From NCBI GenBank assembly GCA_043513815.1, contig CP121313.1:4310727-4374726 (forward strand): 64,000 nucleotides of DNA, given 5' to 3'. The notes under the pieces are model-generated. The model saw nothing but the letters and a program-made list of their open reading frames with translations. It searched no databases and was not told the DNA's origin. Origin of the DNA: JANQIO01 sp043513815 (GTDB taxonomy: Bacteria; Pseudomonadota; Gammaproteobacteria; Pseudomonadales; Halieaceae). This document shows, in pieces, positions 46,101-47,151 of this stretch (within the stretch, counting starts at the first letter, position 1; the number at the start of each line of letters is the position of its first letter). The position numbers and the translations under genes were made by a program.

Positions 46101-46218
46101 CCGCCTGGGCGTCACTGGTATCGCCGGTATCGTCTGCGCTGTCGACGACAGTCACTGCGCCCGCTGCGTCGAGCAGCACGCGGTCTTCCAGTCGGCGGTA
46201 ACGCTTTTTCCAGTTCAC
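16168..46218 (-). CDS. Giant 10,016-residue repeat protein (DUF4347, cadherin/Ig-like), putative secreted adhesin
   Basis: Predicted extracellular giant, roughly 1 MDa. Order: a LEPR-XLL-like motif (LEDRVLLDAAG, 10-20); DUF4347 (~78-238) with His133 (SHGG) and Cys177 (YGCS); a choice-of-anchor-L-like domain (~255-515); Ig-like and VCBS/tandem-95 domains with two LamG-like segments (EFWLKVD, EFWLKID); 44 copies of a 97-residue cadherin-like unit (~2188-6455); 7.3 copies of a 307-residue unit (~6456-8698) with calcium-type DVNDNAP motifs; five diverged Ig-like repeats; two related beta domains; an acidic region; and a short helical end (FVEKLEQLLEDIKNLFT). No Sec signal peptide and no RTX GGxGxD repeats are seen. 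Start is GTG with AGGG 8 nt upstream. Cys177 is the only cysteine I could find. Export genes follow directly downstream. Confidence 0.93.
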   Translation of the reverse strand: MNWKKRYRRLEDRVLLDAAGAVTVVDSADDTGDTSDAQAENRAEHLQEQQELTSLVAALGESQEQADTEAVEDTGPEILFVDSQVDDVDQLLANLDDNIEVYFIEADEDGAAFIADVLENSDETYSAIHIVSHGGSGELRLGSATLTAETLVGDTLGHVQAWGDNLTEEGDILIYGCSVAEGDDGLAFIEQLADVTGADIAASEDDTGAAALGGDWDLEISSGEVETDIAIAEPARVSWGHVLDLTVQDRAALGADAAADQAIADGLAPEGSGINIGSISYVGGDESIGLFTDLSAGPTGDLLSEGVVISTGFTNSLIADATAGNTISDNATGPGGAGEPDDDPDLNASSVTAGIDFDQYDIASFEFSFTPAPGVTKLALNYVFATEETAAFANAQYPDVFGIYIRNAEVGQSYQEFVFTNLRDLHATAPAAGGLFDNTATDTTGNVESNHVTGVQEAVLDIADVPGADSEYTIKFAVADHSDTQLDSAGFFDWLGSSIRLDIDGDNSSGATGLDYDTSFDISTGTEVGVVDVGDVTLVNYDSTTTLQTATVRLTNASGSDTLAINTAGLNNIDSTSIDTSVPGEITLTIDFDDTATTEADVIAALAAVTYDNTDGLAINAADRTVEVVVNDGVTDSSAATATVAITGFMDVPTVAGQVTTSLQPTITGTFDETDSDTLVVVVDGSTYTWSNLRTGGTPPTGLSSDGSGNWTLSLATAGQTLSSDGAFDVEVTTSSAAGSLDDVSVDELVVDATGPAAPTVTALATSASNPTISGTYDQTDGTVTQVVVNGITYLASGPDLTVNANGTWTLTIPAGDDLSPAPYDVEVTAEDPVGNPTVFTSVGALEILAPGDIAAAPDTNTVSEDGPTLVVAADGVLENDLFIVPDPARPAVETDGADVSELYLNYDASQDTDNDGDWDDQQNNGTGNLDRTWEWGTNLAPVGVSSETAPSITHAFEFDGTVTADISGNLDGSLSENSATFEFWLKVDSGLTTGTSYTIFEAGDNADGFTLAYRPTATGNGEFVLYYNDDDLNSGASTGTSVISLGTDAAFDPTADFMQLVLSFDEPSNAILWHINGQPAATAGLTVTTSITDIDDWGATGGGDDGLGGTAGQQGGSSGNTLGTVANFEGQIAIMRLYGYEAGGNARPEPLDDAQISSNYDAVAQSLVATVSEVNGNAANVGNPVTTTAGGIFTINSDGSYSYDPNGAFEDLAPGETATDSVTYTIDNGLSTDTTTLEITITGANDAPVLNGDLTATVDEGAGYVLTGADLGYTDVDDDDAGVVFNVSNLVNGSVQVGGSPVTSFTGAQLTAGLVSFLHDGSETLAASFDVNVEDGNEDASVPVDSTFTFTVNPINDEPVLVTNNGLNVVNAGTGMITVALLETTDADDTAAEITYTVTSLPGNGTLLINGSAAAINDTFTQAQVNAGQVTYTHSGTPTVTDSFGFDVDDGDEDGGGPISDTFAISIVVDGVAPLAPTIDLLPGSDTGASSSDDFTSDNTPTFRVTFDQSGPVNQDVAAGDTVQLYIDGAPFGAPFAVSPADVTNGYIDITTVTLPDGAADYSVTITDQVGNESPASSDLGVQIKTDGPAIPTVNSQATANTTPTITGSFDDVNTDTLEVTFDGVTYTPSDAELSISGSTWSLAVPAPLADGTYEVSVSTTDEFGITTSDTSSGELIINTSDTLVLSDDTLTVDEESTGSGNLLANDIITTADPTPPPGAETLDTTDLVANFDAAADTDGDSIWEDAGTAGLDLTLGSGVTRDTNPTTNLTAITAAYDFDGTGNSTAISSGFPAEVLTEEPTAFEFWLKIDPAVVAGEEYIIIESGDATNGFSLVYEAAADPADGKFIVYFDDDDNGVVATAEIDLGGAIDPTAEFTHVVVRIVDDDAASFIDFFVNGGTAAGGLQASTPVNNLDDWGREDQSIAIGTSSGAQGGSSQSTATPNNFIGQIANIRIYDESTTNGETIPASQIANNYLASINADPYVSAITGTTTETLADPDNGPDTSATVTGTGGGEFTVSTDGSYTYDPNGQFEYLAPGDTASDTITYTVTAADGQTETATLTVTVTGVNDPPTLTTNSTITLDEGATATITSAFLAASDIDDAATDITYVVDSLPGNGSLLINGVLATVGATFTQDDIDNNLITYTHDDSDTTSDSFNFSVDDGDEDGGGAITGTFSFAVTPVDDTAPTVVADSATLDEGASTTIDLAANDSDSESGLDLTSIVITSAPSNGTVSVGTDGTVVYTHDGSDTTGDTFAYTIADVDGNVSSPATVTITVNAVDDTAPTVVADSATLDEGASTTIDLAANDSDSESGLDLTSIVITSAPSNGTVSVGTDGTVVYTHDGSDTTGDTFAYTIADVDGNVSSPATVTITVNAVDDTAPTVVADSATLDEGASTTIDLAANDSDSESGLDLTSIVITSAPSNGTVSVGTDGTVVYTHDGSDTTGDTFAYTIADVDGNVSSPATVTITVNAVDDTAPTVVADSATLDEGASTTIDLAANDSDSESGLDLTSIVITSAPSNGTVSVGTDGTVVYTHDGSDTTGDTFAYTIADVDGNVSSPATVTITVNAVDDTAPTVVADSATLDEGASTTIDLAANDSDSESGLDLTSIVITSAPSNGTVSVGTDGTVVYTHDGSDTTGDTFAYTIADVDGNVSSPATVTITVNAVDDTAPTVVADSATLDEGASTTIDLAANDSDSESGLDLTSIVITSAPSNGTVSVGTDGTVVYTHDGSDTTGDTFAYTIADVDGNVSSPATVTITVNAVDDTAPTVVADSATLDEGASTTIDLAANDSDSESGLDLTSIVITSAPSNGTVSVGTDGTVVYTHDGSDTTGDTFAYTIADVDGNVSSPATVTITVNAVDDTAPTVVADSATLDEGASTTIDLAANDSDSESGLDLTSIVITSAPSNGTVSVGTDGTVVYTHDGSDTTGDTFAYTIADVDGNVSSPATVTITVNAVDDTAPTVVADSATLDEGASTTIDLAANDSDSESGLDLTSIVITSAPSNGTVSVGTDGTVVYTHDGSDTTGDTFAYTIADVDGNVSSPATVTITVNAVDDTAPTVVADSATLDEGASTTIDLAANDSDSESGLDLTSIVITSAPSNGTVSVGTDGTVVYTHDGSDTTGDTFAYTIADVDGNVSSPATVTITVNAVDDTAPTVVADSATLDEGASTTIDLAANDSDSESGLDLTSIVITSAPSNGTVSVGTDGTVVYTHDGSDTTGDTFAYTIADVDGNVSSPATVTITVNAVDDTAPTVVADSATLDEGASTTIDLAANDSDSESGLDLTSIVITSAPSNGTVSVGTDGTVVYTHDGSDTTGDTFAYTIADVDGNVSSPATVTITVNAVDDTAPTVVADSATLDEGASTTIDLAANDSDSESGLDLTSIVITSAPSNGTVSVGTDGTVVYTHDGSDTTGDTFAYTIADVDGNVSSPATVTITVNAVDDTAPTVVADSATLDEGASTTIDLAANDSDSESGLDLTSIVITSAPSNGTVSVGTDGTVVYTHDGSDTTGDTFAYTIADVDGNVSSPATVTITVNAVDDTAPTVVADSATLDEGASTTIDLAANDSDSESGLDLTSIVITSAPSNGTVSVGTDGTVVYTHDGSDTTGDTFAYTIADVDGNVSSPATVTITVNAVDDTAPTVVADSATLDEGASTTIDLAANDSDSESGLDLTSIVITSAPSNGTVSVGTDGTVVYTHDGSDTTGDTFAYTIADVDGNVSSPATVTITVNAVDDTAPTVVADSATLDEGASTTIDLAANDSDSESGLDLTSIVITSAPSNGTVSVGTDGTVVYTHDGSDTTGDTFAYTIADVDGNVSSPATVTITVNAVDDTAPTVVADSATLDEGASTTIDLAANDSDSESGLDLTSIVITSAPSNGTVSVGTDGTVVYTHDGSDTTGDTFAYTIADVDGNVSSPATVTITVNAVDDTAPTVVADSATLDEGASTTIDLAANDSDSESGLDLTSIVITSAPSNGTVSVGTDGTVVYTHDGSDTTGDTFAYTIADVDGNVSSPATVTITVNAVDDTAPTVVADSATLDEGASTTIDLAANDSDSESGLDLTSIVITSAPSNGTVSVGTDGTVVYTHDGSDTTGDTFAYTIADVDGNVSSPATVTITVNAVDDTAPTVVADSATLDEGASTTIDLAANDSDSESGLDLTSIVITSAPSNGTVSVGTDGTVVYTHDGSDTTGDTFAYTIADVDGNVSSPATVTITVNAVDDTAPTVVADSATLDEGASTTIDLAANDSDSESGLDLTSIVITSAPSNGTVSVGTDGTVVYTHDGSDTTGDTFAYTIADVDGNVSSPATVTITVNAVDDTAPTVVADSATLDEGASTTIDLAANDSDSESGLDLTSIVITSAPSNGTVSVGTDGTVVYTHDGSDTTGDTFAYTIADVDGNVSSPATVTITVNAVDDTAPTVVADSATLDEGASTTIDLAANDSDSESGLDLTSIVITSAPSNGTVSVGTDGTVVYTHDGSDTTGDTFAYTIADVDGNVSSPATVTITVNAVDDTAPTVVADSATLDEGASTTIDLAANDSDSESGLDLTSIVITSAPSNGTVSVGTDGTVVYTHDGSDTTGDTFAYTIADVDGNVSSPATVTITVNAVDDTAPTVVADSATLDEGASTTIDLAANDSDSESGLDLTSIVITSAPSNGTVSVGTDGTVVYTHDGSDTTGDTFAYTIADVDGNVSSPATVTITVNAVDDTAPTVVADSATLDEGASTTIDLAANDSDSESGLDLTSIVITSAPSNGTVSVGTDGTVVYTHDGSDTTGDTFAYTIADVDGNVSSPATVTITVNAVDDTAPTVVADSATLDEGASTTIDLAANDSDSESGLDLTSIVITSAPSNGTVSVGTDGTVVYTHDGSDTTGDTFAYTIADVDGNVSSPATVTITVNAVDDTAPTVVADSATLDEGASTTIDLAANDSDSESGLDLTSIVITSAPSNGTVSVGTDGTVVYTHDGSDTTGDTFAYTIADVDGNVSSPATVTITVNAVDDTAPTVVADSATLDEGASTTIDLAANDSDSESGLDLTSIVITSAPSNGTVSVGTDGTVVYTHDGSDTTGDTFAYTIADVDGNVSSPATVTITVNAVDDTAPTVVADSATLDEGASTTIDLAANDSDSESGLDLTSIVITSAPSNGTVSVGTDGTVVYTHDGSDTTGDTFAYTIADVDGNVSSPATVTITVNAVDDTAPTVVADSATLDEGASTTIDLAANDSDSESGLDLTSIVITSAPSNGTVSVGTDGTVVYTHDGSDTTGDTFAYTIADVDGNVSSPATVTITVNAVDDTAPTVVADSATLDEGASTTIDLAANDSDSESGLDLTSIVITSAPSNGTVSVGTDGTVVYTHDGSDTTGDTFAYTIADVDGNVSSPATVTITVNAVDDTAPTVVADSATLDEGASTTIDLAANDSDSESGLDLTSIVITSAPSNGTVSVGTDGTVVYTHDGSDTTGDTFAYTIADVDGNVSSPATVTITVNAVDDTAPTVVADSATLDEGASTTIDLAANDSDSESGLDLTSIVITSAPSNGTVSVGTDGTVVYTHDGSDTTGDTFAYTIADVDGNVSSPATVTITVNAVDDTAPTVVADSATLDEGASTTIDLAANDSDSESGLDLTSIVITSAPSNGTVSVGTDGTVVYTHDGSDTTGDTFAYTIADVDGNVSSPATVTITVNAVDDTAPTVVADSATLDEGASTTIDLAANDSDSESGLDLTSIVITSAPSNGTVSVGTDGTVVYTHDGSDTTGDTFAYTIADVDGNVSSPATVTITVNAVDDTAPTVVADSATLDEGASTTIDLAANDSDSESGLDLTSIVITSAPSNGTVSVGTDGTVVYTHDGSDTTGDTFAYTIADVDGNVSSPATVTITVNAVDDTAPTVVADSATLDEGASTTIDLAANDSDSESGLDLTSIVITSAPSNGTVSVGTDGTVVYTHDGSDTTGDTFAYTIADVDGNVSSPATVTITVNAVDDTAPTVVADSATLDEGASTTIDLAANDSDSESGLDLTSIVITSAPSNGTVSVGTDGTVVYTHDGSDTTGDTFAYTIADVDGNVSSPATVTITVNAVDDTAPTVVADSATLDEGASTTIDLAANDSDSESGLDLTSIVITSAPSNGTVSVGTDGTVVYTHDGSDTTGDTFAYTIADVDGNVSSPATVTITVNAVDDTAPTVVADSATLDEGASTTIDLAANDSDSESGLDLTSIVITSAPSNGTVSVGTDGTVVYTHDGSDTTGDTFAYTIADVDGNVSSPATVTITVNAVDDTAPTVVADSATLDEGASTTIDLAANDSDSESGLDLTSIVITSAPSNGTVSVGTDGTVVYTHDGSDTTGDTFAYTIADVDGNVSSPATVTITVNAVDDTAPTVVADSATLDEGASTTIDLAANDSDSESGLDLTSIVITSAPSNGTVSVGTDGTVVYTHDGSDTTGDTFAYTIADVDGNVSSPATVTITVNAVDDTPPVITSPNSASVAENVATTTAVLTVTANEAVTYSLVGTDDDGLFSIDGSGNITFDASPDFELPDDVGGDNDYVVTVEVEDAAGNTTQQTITISVTDVNDNAPVLTLDNASVSLAEDASAGVIAGADADATDDDAGSTLTFSLVGTIPDDGTDPLFSINSTTGEISLTAAGAAFIDFESGTTSFTVDVQASDGTNVSNTETLTINLTDADEGSPVAAADGFTTSENVGLTNLDVLSNDTLVDSATITTFDVTSTGGGTVTQNGDGTFNYTPLAGFTGSDTFTYTLTDAQGDTDTGTVTITVNAGPDVTPPVITSPNSASVAENVATTTAVLTVTANEAVTYSLVGTDDDGLFSIDGSGNITFDASPDFELPDDVGGDNDYVVTVEVEDAAGNTTQQTITISVTDVNDNAPVLTLDNASVSLAEDASAGVIAGADADATDDDAGSTLTFSLVGTIPDDGTDPLFSINSTTGEISLTAAGAAFIDFESGTTSFTVDVQASDGTNVSNTETLTINLTDADEGSPVAAADGFTTSENVGLTNLDVLSNDTLVDSATITTFDVTSTGGGTVTQNGDGTFNYTPLAGFTGSDTFTYTLTDAQGDTDTGTVTITVNAGPDVTPPVITSPNSASVAENVATTTAVLTVTANEAVTYSLVGTDDDGLFSIDGSGNITFDASPDFELPDDVGGDNDYVVTVEVEDAAGNTTQQTITISVTDVNDNAPVLTLDNASVSLAEDASAGVIAGADADATDDDAGSTLTFSLVGTIPDDGTDPLFSINSTTGEISLTAAGAAFIDFESGTTSFTVDVQASDGTNVSNTETLTINLTDADEGSPVAAADGFTTSENVGLTNLDVLSNDTLVDSATITTFDVTSTGGGTVTQNGDGTFNYTPLAGFTGSDTFTYTLTDAQGDTDTGTVTITVNAGPDVTPPVITSPNSASVAENVATTTAVLTVTANEAVTYSLVGTDDDGLFSIDGSGNITFDASPDFELPDDVGGDNDYVVTVEVEDAAGNTTQQTITISVTDVNDNAPVLTLDNASVSLAEDASAGVIAGADADATDDDAGSTLTFSLVGTIPDDGTDPLFSINSTTGEISLTAAGAAFIDFESGTTSFTVDVQASDGTNVSNTETLTINLTDADEGSPVAAADGFTTSENVGLTNLDVLSNDTLVDSATITTFDVTSTGGGTVTQNGDGTFNYTPLAGFTGSDTFTYTLTDAQGDTDTGTVTITVNAGPDVTPPVITSPNSASVAENVATTTAVLTVTANEAVTYSLVGTDDDGLFSIDGSGNITFDASPDFELPDDVGGDNDYVVTVEVEDAAGNTTQQTITISVTDVNDNAPVLTLDNASVSLAEDASAGVIAGADADATDDDAGSTLTFSLVGTIPDDGTDPLFSINSTTGEISLTAAGAAFIDFESGTTSFTVDVQASDGTNVSNTETLTINLTDADEGSPVAAADGFTTSENVGLTNLDVLSNDTLVDSATITTFDVTSTGGGTVTQNGDGTFNYTPLAGFTGSDTFTYTLTDAQGDTDTGTVTITVNAGPDVTPPVITSPNSASVAENVATTTAVLTVTANEAVTYSLVGTDDDGLFSIDGSGNITFDASPDFELPDDVGGDNDYVVTVEVEDAAGNTTQQTITISVTDVNDNAPVLTLDNASVSLAEDASAGVIAGADADATDDDAGSTLTFSLVGTIPDDGTDPLFSINSTTGEISLTAAGAAFIDFESGTTSFTVDVQASDGTNVSNTETLTINLTDADEGSPVAAADGFTTSENVGLTNLDVLSNDTLVDSATITTFDVTSTGGGTVTQNGDGTFNYTPLAGFTGSDTFTYTLTDAQGDTDTGTVTITVNAGPDVTPPVITSPNSASVAENVATTTAVLTVTANEAVTYSLVGTDDDGLFSIDGSGNITFDASPDFELPDDVGGDNDYVVTVEVEDAAGNTTQQTITISVTDVNDNAPVLTLDNASVSLAEDASAGVIAGADADATDDDAGSTLTFSLVGTIPDDGTDPLFSINSTTGEISLTAAGAAFIDFESGTTSFTVDVQASDGTNVSNTETLTINLTDADEGSPVAAADGFTTSENVGLTNLDVLSNDTLVDSATITTFDVTSTGGGTVTQNGDGTFNYTPLAGFTGSDTFTYTLTDAQGDTDTGTVTITVNAGPDVTPPVITSPNSASVAENVATTTAVLTVTANEAVTYSLVGTDDDGLFSIDGSGNITFDASPDFELPDDVGGDNDYVVTVEVEDAAGNTTQQTITITVTDVAEGINTPPVADDDVYSTTINVPITTSAAAGVLANDSDADLDTLTVNTTPVVGPSNGSLTLNADGSFTYTPNAGFTGNDSFQYEVSDGNGGLDTATATITVSATPDVTPPTITSPAAVSVAENTTVSTTILQVTANEPATFAIIGGADAGRFSIDAAGNITFNSRPDFEAPLDSNGDGIYEVTVQATDGAGNTSSQTVNITVTNVNEAPVDIALAGSTVTENAAGAVIGTLITSDPDAGSSHSYAVSDSRFEVNGLGQLKLRAGQSLDFETEPTVTLSITSTDAGGLSRTESFLITVTDVPEDTTPPAQPTVNSQVTNDTTPVITGTSTLVAGEFLEVTVNGVTYTEASPELSLVGSNWTLTLTSPLPDGSYDIVARATDAAGNSITDSTSGELVIDTVAPNLPTVNDLVTNDQTPSITGSANLAADESLSVVVNGVTYTEGGGQLSVVGGDWTLAIPAGEELSEGTYDVVARVVDQAGNQSVDSTSGEVEIDLSPPPAPTVVSQVVNDSTPVISGTVVLAAGDELTVTVNGVKYSEGDSHLSVTGTTWTLVIPDSDAIADGIYDVSASLEDPAGNVSIDPTSAELEIDTIQAALPTVEEQLTNSDKPALRGTFDASRADGGLVVTVDGVSYELGVSNALSVSGDSWVLDLASTGGLEDGTYDVAVESTDRFGVTVTDDTAGELTIDTEAPGAPTVDDLLTNVSSPSLGGSASVSSGETLTVELDGKTYREGDGFLSLVGNRWTLNVDGDLGDGVYEVVATVQDAAGNATSDGTVSELTVDTTAPLIDGMTTEFAENTDAGVSLGRVQVSDNIALAGMGFLWSDGVVRATTEDGFFAIDALGSVALTEAGAAGMANDFELGDNAYSYTVVAADTVGLESSASVRLTLLNVDDAPLLPDPDGNQGGGGIEEPSDGGDGGGPDVGGPIVGGDGDGAGTPGTDGGDDIDLGNTIREITESADQIWNLVDDRVYLDVDLDNRPITAEGTTLVTLPADTFTHDDPFAQISVSAVMADGSPLPDYVSFDANTQTFAVDGEAAFAQGVTAIEVRIVGTDDQGQSAAGSFRIEVVSDSLDSGSELVAGSDGRGGGSGDVGSDQQDDSPAAEQAQPANEAGPVATGSDEQAVMLTVNLTEQRVLAEGSSTIALPSNTFEHSSPGESVFVEATLEDGSPLPEYVIFDPDTMTFEVDGEAAAAAGQLQIAVLVVGSDNAGNSATGIFVISVEELEEGMAEAEALLPADGEGAAEADEAAATEGEPAVDGEIPVDDGQAASDELEEEKTAQQANGRENLDSQLEKASRYTFVEKLEQLLEDIKNLFT
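17765..19200 (-). repeat. Five diverged ~92-residue Ig-like repeats near the C-terminus of the giant protein
   Basis: Five consecutive units share the pattern PTVxxxxTNxxxPxIxGxxxLxxGExLxVTVNGVxYxEG, then WTLxxxxxLxDGxYDVxAxxxDxAGN and a closing LxIDT. They resemble bacterial Ig-like domains common in large surface proteins. Unlike the two central arrays they differ from each other at many residues, so they are old and not recently amplified. Confidence 0.75.
20127..26851 (-). repeat. 921-bp tandem repeat array, seven full copies plus a partial one
   Basis: The period is exactly 921 bp (307 codons). Each unit encodes three domains: a cadherin-like one (ENVATTTAVLTVTANEAVTY), a second cadherin-like one beginning after DVNDNAPVL (SLAEDASAGVIAGADADAT) and a tandem-95/VCBS-like one (SENVGLTNLDVLSNDTLVD). 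The array covers about 6.7 kb: seven complete units and about 278 bp of an eighth. Copies look identical; the one substitution I noticed is at 20638 (T where the other copies have C), in the copy encoding the most C-terminal full unit. Confidence 0.95.
26852..39655 (-). repeat. 291-bp tandem repeat array, exactly 44 copies
   Basis: The array is 12,804 bp long, 44 times 291 bp (97 codons each), in frame inside the giant gene. The unit encodes a cadherin-like/VCBS-like beta domain (TLDEGASTTIDLAANDSDSE ... YTHDGSDTTGDTFAYTIADV). On reading, all 44 copies appear identical at the nucleotide level, including synonymous positions. The left edge joins the 921-bp array and the right edge joins diverged domains. 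The true copy number depends on the assembly. Confidence 0.95.
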
Positions 46219-47151
46219 TCAATTGCCCTGCTGTGTGCGGTGCCTGTCTGGAGCCAAACCTGTGGCCTCCAGACGGCGACGCCGATACCCGCAGACCTTC
46301 CGGTGCGCGGGTATTTGATTAATTTTGGTAGCATCCGTTGCTGTCTGTGCCGCTAGCGATCTGTCCGTGTCACTATCAACGTGCATTCGCGGTCGGGTCA
46401 CATATTGACCGCCGGAAAACTGTATATTTTAGTGCGTGCCTGCGTATTTGACGCTTTAGCGCCGCCAGTCTGTGACAGCGCCGACAAAGAAGCAATCTAT
46501 GCACTACGCATTCCGTAGCGACCGCGCCGTCCTGATGCATGGAGCACCGGTAAGTCAGCGGGGGCGCAGGTTTGCGGGTGCTATGCGGGAACCCCGACCA
46601 TACTCGGAAGCGGGCCAAGAAGGAGGCGTGCCAATGCTGAGAGTAGTATCGCTGAGCGCCGCCCGAGGGCGGTATTCGAAGGCGTCGATTTCCATAAGTC
46701 ATTGACGGAATCCGACTCCTTCTACGGCGAATTTTTACTGCAATCAGTGACGCTCGAGCTGGCGGCGGTGTTCTTCAAACCCGGGCCATCGGCATCACAC
46801 GCCCTCGAGCATTGGCAGACAATCCGCTGGTACTTGCACCGATTGTTCGCGCTCACCCTGAGAGCGGTCAGAAGGTCTTATTCCTCAACGCACTGCTCAC
46901 CAAAAGGATTCGCGTATTGAGCCCGCAAGTAAGTTAGTGCTTGCTATCTATTATCTTGCCAGCCCTGCTGGCATGAGTTTGACCGCCGCTGGCCTGGCGA
47001 GAAGATTCCCTCGCCTTCTGAGACAATCGCAGCACGCAACACATAACCGCCAGGCATGCCTTTGTCGCTCAACGCGGGCATGGAAAGGATTACCATAGCC
47101 GGTGACCAACTCTGGTGGTTACCACCTGTCAATTAACCGAGGGCCCGGGCC
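46219..47151. other. 933-bp divergent intergenic region between the giant gene and the sensor phosphatase
   Basis: This long gap separates two divergent transcription units and should hold both promoters. It contains the two leader hairpins and a TGCCAGC/GCTGGCA inverted repeat at 46957-46973. The longest frames are a 77-codon frame at 46472-46705 (+), a 72-codon frame at 46702-46920 (+) and a 108-codon frame at 46376-46702 (-). They have no recognisable similarity and poor start contexts, and I do not call them genes. The size of the gap leaves room for a regulatory RNA or several operator sites, but I cannot identify one. Confidence 0.5.
46246..46314 (-). promoter_or_regulatory. Two hairpins in the 5' leader of the giant gene
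   Basis: Two perfect 8-bp inverted repeats precede the GTG start. Nearest is 46246-46253 with 46267-46274 (13-nt loop), about 28-56 nt upstream. Next is 46285-46292 with 46307-46314 (14-nt loop, itself containing ACC/GGT), about 67-96 nt upstream. If transcribed they would form consecutive stem-loops in the leader RNA. They match no riboswitch class that I recognise. Confidence 0.45.

Noticed and set aside
16168..46218. RTX-type calcium repeats or an LPXTG/autotransporter anchor in the giant protein
   Set aside because: No GGxGxDxxx nonapeptides, no LPXTG and no C-terminal beta-barrel were seen; the end is an acidic region and a short helix.
46500..46700. Possible c-di-GMP or other riboswitch in the divergent region
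   Set aside because: I looked for the conserved cores and found no match beyond scattered GC-rich stems.
46472..46920. Two small plus-strand frames upstream of the sensor phosphatase gene
   Set aside because: No convincing ribosome site, no conserved pattern and unusual composition; described as intergenic.
46957..46973. TGCCAGC/GCTGGCA hairpin as a terminator
   Set aside because: The stem is only 7 bp and no T-run follows; no gene end lies close upstream.
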